64,000 bases of DNA, taken from Elizabethkingia miricola (lineage in GTDB: Bacteria; Bacteroidota; Bacteroidia; Flavobacteriales; Weeksellaceae). The DNA lies in contig NZ_LSGQ01000026.1 in assembly GCF_001675285.1 (NCBI RefSeq), positions 22,866-86,865 on the forward strand, in the 5' to 3' direction. Under the pieces are notes generated by a model, which saw only the letters and a list, made by a program, of their open reading frames with translations, was not told the DNA's origin and made no database searches. The position numbers were made by a program, and so were the translations under genes. Shown piece by piece: positions 37,474 to 46,166 of the stretch; within the stretch, counting starts at the first letter, position 1, and each line of letters begins with the position of its first letter.

Positions 37474-38325
37474 TTATATAGTAGTTAAGTTGGTGTTTTT
37501 TCCATTAAACTTATACAACATAATATCCTGATACTTGGCATTATATGTTAGTCCTACATCCTGCACCTTCTTAGTTGCTCCAATAAAAGGGTTATTTGCT
37601 CCATAATGCAGCTCCAACCAGCTGAACAACTCTATTAATGATGATTTGTTTGAAGTAAAATAGAAGTATGAAGTATTCACAAGAACCTCCAATACATCTA
37701 AATAATCGGTTAACCTCCAGTAGTCTTTATTATTATACGTACTAACATCCGTAGATAGATAGGGAGGATCAACCAGAAAAACAACATTATCCTGATCTTT
37801 ATATTCCTGAAATAGTTCTTTATAGTCATATTTAACTATATCCACGCCTTCCAGATAACCCGTTGTAACATAATTGCTTTGTCTTACTTTACTATAAAAC
37901 TTTTCTTTCTTTAATTGTTCCAGGTTTGTTGCATAATTCATGGAAAATAACAGACTGGATGATAGTGTAACATAATCAACAAATCCTTTTTCTTCTTCGA
38001 TTCTATTTATAATTGCTGATTTAACATCATCACTTAGCCTTTCCGTCTTATTACCTGAAGGAGGGCACAATTGTCTAATATCAGATAATAGAATATTTGT
38101 TTTATCTGCATTTTCTAAACGGTATGAATATCCATCATAGTCATTATATATAGCTTTAGCTTTTGGATAATAACTTTTAACAGTGTGGCTGAGCAAGCCA
38201 GAACCTCCAAACAAATCTATATAAGTAGCATCTGCAGGAAATTCGTTTAAAGCTTCTTTAAAGTCTTTTAAAAATCTTCTCTTTTGCCCCTGAAACGGTA
38301 GCGGGGCCTGTGTGTAAGTTTTCAT
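37474..38325 (-). CDS. D12-class DNA N6-adenine methyltransferase
   Basis: A 283-residue Dam-like enzyme. Motif X PLPFQGQKRRFLKDF is at 8-22, the SAM motif YIDLFGGSGLLSH at 35-47, and the catalytic DPPY in VFLVDPPYLS near 182-191. It would methylate adenine in phage DNA, giving protection from host restriction. Its place at the end of the prophage corresponds to that of Mu mom. It is separated from the fibre operon by a structured RNA and terminators, so it needs its own promoter. A tandem 14-bp repeat lies directly upstream, and no TAnnTTTG box is seen there. Confidence 0.88.
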   Translation of the reverse strand: MKTYTQAPLPFQGQKRRFLKDFKEALNEFPADATYIDLFGGSGLLSHTVKSYYPKAKAIYNDYDGYSYRLENADKTNILLSDIRQLCPPSGNKTERLSDDVKSAIINRIEEEKGFVDYVTLSSSLLFSMNYATNLEQLKKEKFYSKVRQSNYVTTGYLEGVDIVKYDYKELFQEYKDQDNVVFLVDPPYLSTDVSTYNNKDYWRLTDYLDVLEVLVNTSYFYFTSNKSSLIELFSWLELHYGANNPFIGATKKVQDVGLTYNAKYQDIMLYKFNGKNTNLTTI

Positions 38326-38326
38326 T

Positions 38327-38359
38327 GGTTATTAGTTTTTATAATGGTTATTAGTTTTT
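38327..38359 (-). repeat. Tandem 14-bp repeat upstream of the methylase
   Basis: GGTTATTAGTTTTT at 38327-38340 recurs at 38346-38359 with a 19-base period, ending 2 bases from the methylase ATG. It may be an operator for separate control of this gene. Confidence 0.45.
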
Positions 38360-38360
38360 G

Positions 38361-38466
38361 TATATTTGCAACTCTCACCCAATACATACAAAAAACGACT
38401 GGCTTCAGAAGACATTGTCCTCCGTAGCCAGTCGGTGTATTTTAAAATTGGGTGAGATCTTTTTTA
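38361..38466 (+). ncRNA. Candidate structured small RNA (about 95 nt)
   Basis: A TATATTTG box (38361-38368, fits TAnnTTTG) is followed by an RNA with three nested stems. The outer stem is TCTCACCCAAT/ATTGGGTGAGA (38373-38383 with 38447-38457), the middle stem ATACA/TGTAT (38386-38390 with 38436-38440), and the inner stem CGACTGGCT/AGCCAGTCG (38396-38404 with 38426-38434). TCTTTTTT follows the outer stem and could end the plus transcript. Read on the minus strand, the inner stem is followed by TTTTTTG and could terminate the fibre operon. The gap holds no frame. Whether it is a true sRNA or a paired terminator is open. Confidence 0.5.
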
Positions 38467-38489
38467 AAAGCGGATGACGTTTTTCCTCC

Positions 38490-41474
38490 TTATTCAATAA
38501 TTAGCGGTTGCATTGTGTTAGCATTGAGCCAGCCACCGAGATAAACAACCTTTATCCTTTGTGTCTTCAGGTAGCCTTCCAGTCCATCAGTTGGATTACT
38601 AGGAAGAGCGTCCCAGACATTAGCAGGCATATATGATAAGTTGTGTTCATCGTTGATAACTTTAACCCGAACACCAGCATCCCACGAGCCAACACCTTTT
38701 TCGCCTCCTTCCTTGTGTACAACATATCTATCAATCGTCACACTAGACGTACCGGATTCCTGAATAATGTCTTTTTCGGAGTACCACCACTTGGTAGTAT
38801 CATTAATTATCTCGGTTTGATATACACCTAAATTAAGGTACGCCCCGTCACCCATTACGATTGGATTTCTGTTCATCTCCAAAATACATTGACCTATTCT
38901 AGCAGGATAGAATTTTTCAACATGCATTCCGTTAACATTTCCAGACCCGATGTATTTTCCTAACTCCAAATGCTCTGTGGCGTAGAAACCTGTCCCAAAG
39001 CCTTGACATCTTAAATACACCCCGTCTATAGATGCGTGGTTATTCCACTTTGGAAGATATAATCCAATACTTTTAAGAGATGGCATTAAGAGCTTAGTCC
39101 CTGGCACTGACGTCCTGATAAACATTCTACCGAATTGGAAATTTGAGTTTGTACTCGCGTCAATTCCGGACATTGTATTCGATACAGGTGCACCGTTGGC
39201 TCCGTGACTTCTTAACATCATGTATATGTTATCCATGAATATGTTAATATTATTAAACTCACCAAATACGGATGAATCACGGCCGGAACCTAAGCTAATA
39301 CACCAGTTAGTCTGGTTTGTATCTTGATTAAACAAGCTGCTATAAAAGCCGCATCCAGCATAAGAAACGGGCATCTCGGCGATACTTTGCTCTTCCCAGA
39401 TTGGTGCATGTTCTCCGACAATACCTACATTCTTTATCACCATTAAAGGTGTATAATCAATAGTCGGAAACATTACCTGCGCACGCTTACCGTTAGGCCA
39501 CGTCTTTACCTCTCCACCAATCCTATACATACCCTTAAGGGCTATTTTTGCATTTACGATATTATTATCGCTAAATATTTCATCAATACAAGCCTGAAGA
39601 GCTGCTGTGCAATCAACGCTACTATCAGGAGAAAAAGGATTTAAGGCTACAGCTCCATAGTCCTCTAAGTAGTATATTTTTGAATTGGCGCTGATATTAT
39701 TAAACTGGGATAATAATCGCACTGCATCATCACCCGTTAATTTCGGTTGTTTTACTTTGAAGGTATAAGACCAAGATATACCAGCGTCAACATTCGCCCC
39801 GGTTTCTGCACCTTCGACCATTGCAGTAGGTGAGAAATTTAAGCTATTTCCTAAAACAGAATTATACTTGAAGTTTCTGTTATCTACATAAACCCCCAGA
39901 CGATCGCCGATTTCAATATTAATAAGCTCTTGTAAAACAACCGTACTAACAGCATTTGGAGTAAAGCCAGATACTGTGAATACCTTGATCGTTTTAAACA
40001 TTAAGCCCGCAGTTTTACGAAGGATACAGAACTTAACATTATCTGTATTTGCTGTGGAGGCATTCAGGGTAATTTCGGAAATAATACCGGATATCGTAGC
40101 CGGAACATCAATAACCCGGACGACATTATAGTTACTTACGCTGTTGCTATCCGTTCCAAAACCAAAAGTTAAAGGATCAGTGAACCCGGCCTTTTTGGTT
40201 ACTGCTTCATCAAACAAGACATCAGAAGCATTATGAACATCTTTCATGGTTGCCACTCCATTTGTATGGATGCCCTCTAATATATTTATAGCTTGGTCTC
40301 CTGTTAATTTAGGCTGTATAACTTTAAAGTCATAACACCAGGATAAACTGGTATTATACGTTGCATTATTAGTACTTCCTTCCACGGCTGCATCGGTCGG
40401 CAACGATAAACAATTACCTGTAGTTACATTGGCGCTAAAGCTTCTACCATCTACATCAATACCCAGATAGTAACCAGTCGCAATATTGATAGTCTCATTC
40501 AACACTACAGTGCTGACAGCATTTGGTGTAAATCCGGATACTGTGAATACCTTTATCGTTTTAAATGATGATGCACCGACTTTTTGCAGAATACAGAATT
40601 TAACATTATCAGCATTTGCTGTGGTTGTCTTTAGGGTAATTTCGGAAATAATACCGTCAATAGTAGAAGGTGTATCGTTAACCCTTACAAGTGAATAGCT
40701 GCTCACCTCGTTGGTCGTTGTTCCATAACCAAAGGTTAAAGGATCAGTGAATCCGGCTTTTTTGGTTACTGCCTGATCAAACAATACATCAGAAGCATTA
40801 TAAGTAGCTCTCATAGTTGATGCGTTAACATCATTTCCGGAGTCGAAAACCTTACTATTTTCCTTTGCGCCTTTTACGGCTGGTATCCATCTGGAAGACA
40901 CTCCCGGAACATCGGCTCCTGTTGTAATCGAATTAGCTTCCCAAAGAGTATTGTTATAGATAACCTGCGCCCCTTTATTATATGGATTTGTATTGCTCCA
41001 TGTTGGCGTCAAGGAAGAAGGTTTTTGATTGCGTTCCTTTTGAGCTATGCCATCTTTTACCTCGATTGTCACTTCATAAAAAGCCCCGTTATTTTCAAAG
41101 TCTTCAGCTTTAGTCTCAATCGGCGTTCCTGTGGCATCTTTTAGATTGGTGAATGTGATAATACTGCCCTGCTCAACTTTATACCAGTAAGAACCAAAAG
41201 CTGGAGGTGTAGAAGACATCACAGCTATACCCAGATAGGATTTATTAACAATATTCTCAGCTTCTTTTATTTTTTGATCAAAGGCTGCGAGCAATCCTTC
41301 TTCCGCACCTTTTTCCAGTTTACCATCCAAAGCATTTTTTAACCCGGAAACGTTGTCTATAGTTATAGCATCATCCTTATGAACAAAGGAATCCAAGGTA
41401 TTAGAAAATTGTTCTTCAGTGGGCTTTTTGCCTTTCTGGAAGTATGTTTTTAATGTATTTCTAGGTTGTTTCAT
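38490..41474 (-). CDS. Tail fibre / tailspike with duplicated domain and pectate-lyase-like helix
   Basis: A 994-residue virion protein. The N-terminal 80 residues (TYFQKGKKPTEEQFSNTLDS) are the attachment end seen in Bacteroidota phage fibres. After a linker come two copies of a roughly 170-residue domain (about 226-397 and 415-585), each opening NASDVLFD and ending KLTGD. From residue 601 the YYLEDYGAV start and TAALQACIDEIF match the first turns of pectate_lyase_3-type right-handed helices, suggesting a capsule- or glycan-cleaving or binding spike. It is the last gene of the minus-strand late operon. Confidence 0.8.
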   Translation of the reverse strand: MKQPRNTLKTYFQKGKKPTEEQFSNTLDSFVHKDDAITIDNVSGLKNALDGKLEKGAEEGLLAAFDQKIKEAENIVNKSYLGIAVMSSTPPAFGSYWYKVEQGSIITFTNLKDATGTPIETKAEDFENNGAFYEVTIEVKDGIAQKERNQKPSSLTPTWSNTNPYNKGAQVIYNNTLWEANSITTGADVPGVSSRWIPAVKGAKENSKVFDSGNDVNASTMRATYNASDVLFDQAVTKKAGFTDPLTFGYGTTTNEVSSYSLVRVNDTPSTIDGIISEITLKTTTANADNVKFCILQKVGASSFKTIKVFTVSGFTPNAVSTVVLNETINIATGYYLGIDVDGRSFSANVTTGNCLSLPTDAAVEGSTNNATYNTSLSWCYDFKVIQPKLTGDQAINILEGIHTNGVATMKDVHNASDVLFDEAVTKKAGFTDPLTFGFGTDSNSVSNYNVVRVIDVPATISGIISEITLNASTANTDNVKFCILRKTAGLMFKTIKVFTVSGFTPNAVSTVVLQELINIEIGDRLGVYVDNRNFKYNSVLGNSLNFSPTAMVEGAETGANVDAGISWSYTFKVKQPKLTGDDAVRLLSQFNNISANSKIYYLEDYGAVALNPFSPDSSVDCTAALQACIDEIFSDNNIVNAKIALKGMYRIGGEVKTWPNGKRAQVMFPTIDYTPLMVIKNVGIVGEHAPIWEEQSIAEMPVSYAGCGFYSSLFNQDTNQTNWCISLGSGRDSSVFGEFNNINIFMDNIYMMLRSHGANGAPVSNTMSGIDASTNSNFQFGRMFIRTSVPGTKLLMPSLKSIGLYLPKWNNHASIDGVYLRCQGFGTGFYATEHLELGKYIGSGNVNGMHVEKFYPARIGQCILEMNRNPIVMGDGAYLNLGVYQTEIINDTTKWWYSEKDIIQESGTSSVTIDRYVVHKEGGEKGVGSWDAGVRVKVINDEHNLSYMPANVWDALPSNPTDGLEGYLKTQRIKVVYLGGWLNANTMQPLIIE
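39720..40799 (-). repeat. Internal tandem duplication in the fibre gene
   Basis: Two coding repeats of about 515 bases (40284-40799 and 39720-40232), offset by 567 bases, encode the duplicated fibre domain. Long shared runs such as KVFTVSGFTPNAVSTVVL show a recent or homogenised duplication. Confidence 0.8.
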
Positions 41475-41478
41475 GTTT

Positions 41479-42375
41479 TTAACCTTTAAAACGTATAAAT
41501 ATTACCACTCTGTAGGGGTTCATGATATCGTGATACTGACCTCCTCCTAAAGCATTTGTTTTTCCAGCAAATGGCTCACCGCTAGTGGACGTCATGGTAT
41601 AATTCCAGTCCTCATTATCATTCGGACTGTCGCCTTTTCCGGCTGTTGTGGCATTTGGATTATTAATGATTGTTGAAGTATTCATCCCATCACCACCAAA
41701 CAGACTGAATCTATGTGAAGGAATTTCATCCATTGTTAGGGTATGTGTTTTATTTCCGCCAGCTTGTAGAACCTCTTTAAAATCCAAGTCATCAGGATTT
41801 AAGCCCATAGGAAAACGCCCTCTAAATTCGGTTGCCTCTTCCCAGCCTTCCGGAATCTCATTTGCTGGCCTCATGAATAGTACTGGTGCATTTCCGTCAA
41901 TAATTGGTTTTGAAGCACGTTCTAATTTGGTTAATCGGGCTTCGATTTGCTGAAGGGGAACCGTAGGAATAAAATCCTCTATTGTTTTAAACCTCCCTTC
42001 AATAGTATTTAATGACGGTATTCTTTTAAAGTTTGCCCAGACATAAGACTGTTGTGAATAACCGAAAGTCGCAAAACGATCGGTTATAACATCTTTCATC
42101 TCTCCGTTTTCAAATTTCTTCTGGGTTTTGATCTCCCTAATAATAACGGTATTTTGTTTTGCACCACCGATGAAATTTAAAAGCTCTTCACCGATCATTA
42201 CAACACCATCGCTGACCGTTGCGCCTGCGTTCGTTTCCACACATCCGGAAATAATAGCCATATTCCCCGCCATTCTCGCTACTCCTTCAACAATGGAATA
42301 AGCTGTTTGTATATCTGATAGGGTTTCGGTTGTTACCTTAAAACCACCTGTTTGATTAAAATTAAATGTTTTCAT
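41479..42375 (-). CDS. Phage tail protein with tail-collar-like C-terminus
   Basis: A 298-residue virion protein. The N-terminal part is strand-rich (FNFNQTGGFKVTTETLSDIQTAY). A short coiled stretch QQIEARLTKLERASK lies near 142-156. The C-terminal half FMRPANEIPEGWEEATEFRGRFPMG (about 168-192), THTLTMDEIPSH and NPYRVVIFIRFKG (last 13) resembles tail-collar or short-fibre tips. It lies between the gp48-like and long-fibre genes, overlapping the former by 4 bases. It is probably a receptor-binding or fibre-attachment protein. I see no repeat suggesting diversity-generating mutagenesis. Confidence 0.72.
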   Translation of the reverse strand: MKTFNFNQTGGFKVTTETLSDIQTAYSIVEGVARMAGNMAIISGCVETNAGATVSDGVVMIGEELLNFIGGAKQNTVIIREIKTQKKFENGEMKDVITDRFATFGYSQQSYVWANFKRIPSLNTIEGRFKTIEDFIPTVPLQQIEARLTKLERASKPIIDGNAPVLFMRPANEIPEGWEEATEFRGRFPMGLNPDDLDFKEVLQAGGNKTHTLTMDEIPSHRFSLFGGDGMNTSTIINNPNATTAGKGDSPNDNEDWNYTMTSTSGEPFAGKTNALGGGQYHDIMNPYRVVIFIRFKG

Positions 42376-42830
42376 ACGAGTTCTATTCTGAATCTTTTAG
42401 AAGCAAGTCTATAATAGTCTACAGTGTTATATATTTGGTCGTAATAGTCTGTTAGTGCTTCAGGCACTTTGACTATAAAATCTACCTGATCATCCGAAAA
42501 CTCACTGGACGGATATAGAACCAATTCGCCCAGGTATTTTGGTTTATTTTCTACATCAGTATAGATATAGGTTTCTTTTTTATTGATGGGATCAGTTATA
42601 ATAATACGTCTGTCCGAATCGAATTTATCATTTAGAATTCCTCTTAAATGGCATACCTGTCCATTAAATGTGGCTCTTTCAATATTATCCGCCCTACGTT
42701 CAATAAATTCATCACTTATTGTTTCCAAATGTGAGACTAAAGCGTTTACTAATGCAATCAAAGAAGGCGATCTCCAATTTATCGGAAGAAGTAAAGCTCC
42801 CAGTTTGCGAAAATCTACTTTATACCACAT
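42372..42830 (-). CDS. Baseplate-associated protein, Mu gp48-like position
   Basis: A 152-residue protein with no motif I can name. Its place directly after the baseplate J-like gene and before the fibres corresponds to Mu gp48 (tail fibre-baseplate connector). The N-terminus VDFRKLGALLLPINWRSPSL and the repeated acidic segments fit such a small baseplate protein. It overlaps the next gene by 4 bases (ATGA type) and follows the previous one by 1 base. The function is inferred only from order. Confidence 0.55.
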   Translation of the reverse strand: MWYKVDFRKLGALLLPINWRSPSLIALVNALVSHLETISDEFIERRADNIERATFNGQVCHLRGILNDKFDSDRRIIITDPINKKETYIYTDVENKPKYLGELVLYPSSEFSDDQVDFIVKVPEALTDYYDQIYNTVDYYRLASKRFRIELV

Positions 42831-42831
42831 G

Positions 42832-43680
42832 TTATTTGGTTTTGTATTCGATTATTGTATTCGGCCAGTCGATTTCAAAATATCCGGATTCCGGTATTTT
42901 GCTTATCTGGATAGGTTCATAGTTTCCATAGCCTCCGGTTTTAGGGTCAAGCCATTTGGAATCTGCTGTCCATAACCATGGGTCAAGAACGCCATCAACT
43001 TTTTGCAATTTATCTACAAGACTATTGAGTAATAATTCTCCGTTAAAAGGAAGCTCTTTCATAAATTCATTTAGAGCGTCTTCTACAGGTTTATTTCCCT
43101 GAAGAATATTGTATCCATTTTCATTGATAATTTTAGCGTCCCTGAAGATTGTTAATTTTAATTTCAATATATCAGGTAGATAATTGATAACAACAAGATT
43201 GATTCCTGCACCCCTGTAATCTTTAGCATAAGACTGAAAACTTTCATATTGATCCGGTGTTATTGGAGATAATTTACCGTTTGATTCCGTAGCGATTTTT
43301 AAGATCAACAAACTTTTATTATCTGCCACAGCTTCTGTCACAGCAGCATATTTAATGATCTTTGAAGCTTCAATTTCGTCATCAGTTCTGCCCGTATTAT
43401 CAAACTGGTCTTTATCCCTGTTTAATTGAAAACCATACTGGAATGCTTTTGCTTTTTCTCTGTACCAAAGAAGGTTTTGCACTTTTTCATTACGGAGTAT
43501 TACTTCTACTTCTTGTTTATGCGTATCAAATATTTGTTCAAGTGTATAATGTGCATAGGCTACAATATAGAACATCAGACGCCACACCGCAGACTTTGAA
43601 GGTGAAGAAAGGCCGCTTAATTCAGATTGCCTTTCCTTTTCGGCTATTATCGCACTATATATGTCATTTACTGTTCTCAT
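42832..43680 (-). CDS. Baseplate wedge protein (baseplate J / gp47-like)
   Basis: A 282-residue virion protein. The N-terminal SAVWRLMFYIVAYAHYTLEQIFDTHKQEV region (about 28-56) is the helical part found in Bacteroidota phage baseplate J proteins. The middle VINYLPDILKLKLTIFRDAKI and PVEDALNEFMKELPFNGELLLNSLVDKLQKVDGV resemble the C-terminal assembly of gp47/J proteins. Order (after LysM and before a gp48-like gene) agrees. It overlaps the LysM gene by 4 bases. Confidence 0.72.
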   Translation of the reverse strand: MRTVNDIYSAIIAEKERQSELSGLSSPSKSAVWRLMFYIVAYAHYTLEQIFDTHKQEVEVILRNEKVQNLLWYREKAKAFQYGFQLNRDKDQFDNTGRTDDEIEASKIIKYAAVTEAVADNKSLLILKIATESNGKLSPITPDQYESFQSYAKDYRGAGINLVVINYLPDILKLKLTIFRDAKIINENGYNILQGNKPVEDALNEFMKELPFNGELLLNSLVDKLQKVDGVLDPWLWTADSKWLDPKTGGYGNYEPIQISKIPESGYFEIDWPNTIIEYKTK

Positions 43681-43976
43681 GTGATTTTGAAATTCTTTTC
43701 TATTTCCCAGTAATTAATACCTTCCGGGTAGTTTATTTCCTCTGTTTTTATTGCTGTAGCAGGCTGTACATTCTTTGCTCTGTAGTAGCTTTTCACATCA
43801 AGATCTTCAGATACTTCAGGAATGATTAATTCCGAGCCTGGTTCCAGATCATCCGTTATACTGATATTGTTTGCTACAGCAATGAAAATGGCATTTTCAG
43901 CCTTTCCGGTTGCCTGTATAGCAATATCTAACAGGGATTGATTATGTAGTACTGTTACTGTCATTGGTAAAGTCAT
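43677..43976 (-). CDS. LysM-like tail protein
   Basis: A 99-residue protein. The first 50 residues read as a LysM-type fold: VTVLHNQSLLDIAIQATGKAEN, then IFIAVANNISITDDLEPGSELIIP. This is the same pattern as the tail X/LysM adaptors in myophages. The C-terminal half is unassigned. It overlaps the holin gene by 35 bases with ATG 43976; an inner ATG at 43964 is an alternative start. Confidence 0.7.
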   Translation of the reverse strand: MTLPMTVTVLHNQSLLDIAIQATGKAENAIFIAVANNISITDDLEPGSELIIPEVSEDLDVKSYYRAKNVQPATAIKTEEINYPEGINYWEIEKNFKIT

Positions 43977-44481
43977 TGTACGTTTTCTTGGCTTCTTTTG
44001 CCTTGTTTACAATCTTTTTTAACATCCCCCAGATACTGAAGCCGGCACGAGGTAAATTCTCAAAGAATATTGAGTAAAACTCAATTGCACAGCTAATGGC
44101 CATTGCAATAAAAGTGAGCGTTATTTCATGATCAATCCAGCTTAACTCAAAAGGTTTAATCCGAAATATTATTTCTAAACACCAGGACAGGATTATGAAT
44201 AAAAAATAAGTGACAATTTTTATAAGGCTTAAGCGTGTTTTCTCACTTGTAAAGCCATTGGTTCTGAATCTTCCTTCTTTTTTTTCACGCTTCCATACCG
44301 CCCATGATGCAAGAACACCTGTAATATAGTCTGCCAAAAGAAGCCCTAACAATAAAAATAGCATCAAATGATAACTACTTAAGGATATAGATAATCCCAT
44401 TGCAGGAATTAGAACAGAGGGCTTTTTAACTGCTGTAATAATAGTCCAGATATATTTTCCGTATACATGCAATTCTTTCAT
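43942..44481 (-). CDS. Phage holin
   Basis: A 179-residue membrane protein of the phage_holin_4 type. Hydrophobic segments lie near 20-35, 38-60, 85-107 and 120-140. The segment LLLGLLLADYITGVLASWAVWKREKK (about 43-68) carries the DxxTG motif typical of the family, and RTNGFTSEKTRLSLIKIVTY follows. It would permeabilise the inner membrane for the amidase encoded at 52.8-53.4 kb. It is embedded in the baseplate genes instead of next to the endolysin, which is common in Bacteroidota phages. Confidence 0.8.
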   Translation of the reverse strand: MKELHVYGKYIWTIITAVKKPSVLIPAMGLSISLSSYHLMLFLLLGLLLADYITGVLASWAVWKREKKEGRFRTNGFTSEKTRLSLIKIVTYFLFIILSWCLEIIFRIKPFELSWIDHEITLTFIAMAISCAIEFYSIFFENLPRAGFSIWGMLKKIVNKAKEAKKTYNDFTNDSNSTT

Positions 44482-44482
44482 T

Positions 44483-44680
44483 TTATTCGATTTTTACAAT
44501 TGTTACCGCACCATTTGGTGCAGTAGCGGTTATAGTCATATTTTTTATTTCAAAGATTACAGCTTGTGCGAGTTTCTCTGCAAATTTTTCTTTAGAGTCT
44601 TGAGGATTATTCTCTTCGCTTCCGCACTGATCCATCACCTGGATAATTTTATTTTTTAATCTGTCTTCAGAAGTTGCCAT
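44483..44680 (-). CDS. Small phage protein, unknown
   Basis: A 65-residue protein with an acidic helical N-terminus and a strand-rich end (MTITATAPNGAVTIVKIE). No motif is recognised. It fits tightly between the spike gene (6 bases) and holin (1 base), which supports it as a real gene of the tail operon. Confidence 0.6.
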   Translation of the reverse strand: MATSEDRLKNKIIQVMDQCGSEENNPQDSKEKFAEKLAQAVIFEIKNMTITATAPNGAVTIVKIE

Positions 44681-44686
44681 TTAATT

Positions 44687-45166
44687 TCACTTTAAAAAGT
44701 CTTTAAACCTATTTTCAATACTTAATAATTCAGGCTCGTTAATCAGCTTTATTGTACTCCCGGTATTGGTGGTAAACTTCATTTTCCGTATTTCAGAAAT
44801 CAGATCTACCATTAATTTCTTCAGCGTTTCATTTTCTTTTCGGAGTAAGAAACCTTCCTGGATATCTAATTCACATCCTGAAACTTTAATATTATAATCT
44901 TCAACTTCATCGGCCTGCAAAAGAAAAGGGGTGGTACCATTATTATCAATCATACCTACTATACAAGCGCTGCCAACTTTTGGTTTTATTGATATGTTGT
45001 CAAGGCCCAGCAAAATATCGTAGTACTCCAGATCATCTTCCAAGCCAACAGCTGTCATTGTTTTTTCTTCCCAATCTACTTCCGTCACCTCTACCCAAAC
45101 AGACTGTACAGGTATGGAACTTTTCATTTTTTCGAGAAGCGTTTGCCGTAACTTATCTAAGCTCAT
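44687..45166 (-). CDS. Baseplate spike / gpV- or gp45-like protein
   Basis: A 159-residue protein. The N-terminal part (SVWVEVTEVDWEEKTMTAVG; KPKVGSACIVGMIDNNGTTPFLLQAD near 55-80) looks like the OB-fold of central spike proteins. The C-terminal part is an amphipathic helix then short strands (KFTTNTGSTIKLIN). It follows the hub gene with a 14-base overlap, the position of Mu gp45 (spike). The assignment depends on order and fold impression. Confidence 0.65.
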   Translation of the reverse strand: MSLDKLRQTLLEKMKSSIPVQSVWVEVTEVDWEEKTMTAVGLEDDLEYYDILLGLDNISIKPKVGSACIVGMIDNNGTTPFLLQADEVEDYNIKVSGCELDIQEGFLLRKENETLKKLMVDLISEIRKMKFTTNTGSTIKLINEPELLSIENRFKDFLK

Positions 45167-46166
45167 TTTTTACAAATGTTTGTCCTAGTTCAATTTCTTG
45201 TTTATATCCATCACTGCTATTAAAAGTTTTCTTTACTCTGTCTATATAGTAAATGCCGCTTCTGTCATTGTATAAGGTGGATGTTATTTTTACCTTTTGG
45301 CCATGTTGAACACTTGGAAATCCAAAAGCTTTAAAAGACCCATCAAAACCTTCTTTCTTCCGGTCCTCATACATTTTTTTAACTTCTCTCTCCAGATCTT
45401 TCAGGGTTTTAACATTGAAAGTCCAATTGATAGTTTCGTGAGCATCAGGATCCCCAAACTCAAATTTTAATTTTTTGTCTTTTTCTCTTTTCTTTATTGC
45501 CTTGGCAACTGCCTGCATTGATTGACCGACAATTTTTACCAGACGATCTTCCTTGCTGAGATAATTCAGATTATTACTTACACAATTTCTCTCCAGATCA
45601 AAAACCGGAATTTCTTCAGTGACATCTGAATAAGGTTTCGCAATTGTTAATTTTCCGTTTCTAATGAAGGAATAAAGACTAAATTCCTGTTGTATTTTAT
45701 TTAATACCTCACCCAGAGTAACTTTGCTAAACCTAACAGCTCCAAGACTGACTTCTGCATCGATATCAATAGGATAATCTTTAACAATGCCCTGGATAAA
45801 CTCTTTTAATTTTATGTTCTTATGTGAAAAATTAACTTTGATTTGCTTTAATCTCCACATTTCATCCTCAACCTTAATACTTATAGGATAATCAGCACTT
45901 ACCTGGTCTATATATCCCTTAAATTCTTGTTTTAGGATTCCATCATATCCCAGCGATATCTCAACAGGATCTCCTTTTCTGAAGACTTCTTTTACTTTTA
46001 ACCTGTTAAAGTCTTTCACTTTTCTAGGAAGTATTATTTCAGCTTTCCCACAGATCATCTTCCAGGATGTTTCAATCTCAACAGATGAAGGCTTATAAAT
46101 GACTATCCTTTCAGATCTTCTCTCGTTTGGCAGAAAAACTATTTCTGCGCACATGGCCCTTGTCAT
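45153..46166 (-). CDS. Baseplate hub protein (gpD / gp44-like)
   Basis: A 337-residue tail hub protein. Strand-rich segments SWKMICGKAEIILPRKVKD and FRKGDPVEISLGYDG with FKGYIDQVSADYPISIKVED (first 120 residues) match the gpD/Mu gp44 beginning. GEVLNKIQQEFSLYSFIRNGKLTIA lies near 158-182, and YIDRVKKTFNSSDGYKQEIELG is at the end. It lies between the DUF6046 and spike genes and overlaps both, as expected for a tail operon. Confidence 0.75.
   Translation of the reverse strand: MTRAMCAEIVFLPNERRSERIVIYKPSSVEIETSWKMICGKAEIILPRKVKDFNRLKVKEVFRKGDPVEISLGYDGILKQEFKGYIDQVSADYPISIKVEDEMWRLKQIKVNFSHKNIKLKEFIQGIVKDYPIDIDAEVSLGAVRFSKVTLGEVLNKIQQEFSLYSFIRNGKLTIAKPYSDVTEEIPVFDLERNCVSNNLNYLSKEDRLVKIVGQSMQAVAKAIKKREKDKKLKFEFGDPDAHETINWTFNVKTLKDLEREVKKMYEDRKKEGFDGSFKAFGFPSVQHGQKVKITSTLYNDRSGIYYIDRVKKTFNSSDGYKQEIELGQTFVKNELR

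Noticed and set aside
38361..38466. Retron-type RNA
   Set aside because: The stems alone resemble an msr/msd, but no reverse transcriptase lies beside it.
38325..42375. Diversity-generating retroelement acting on the tail-collar protein, as in Hankyphage
   Set aside because: No reverse transcriptase gene and no template copy of the 3' end of the collar gene within the window; an element in the unseen part cannot be excluded.
43362..43829. Open frame on the plus strand across the baseplate J and LysM genes
   Set aside because: It crosses two real, overlapping minus-strand genes and has no recognisable features.
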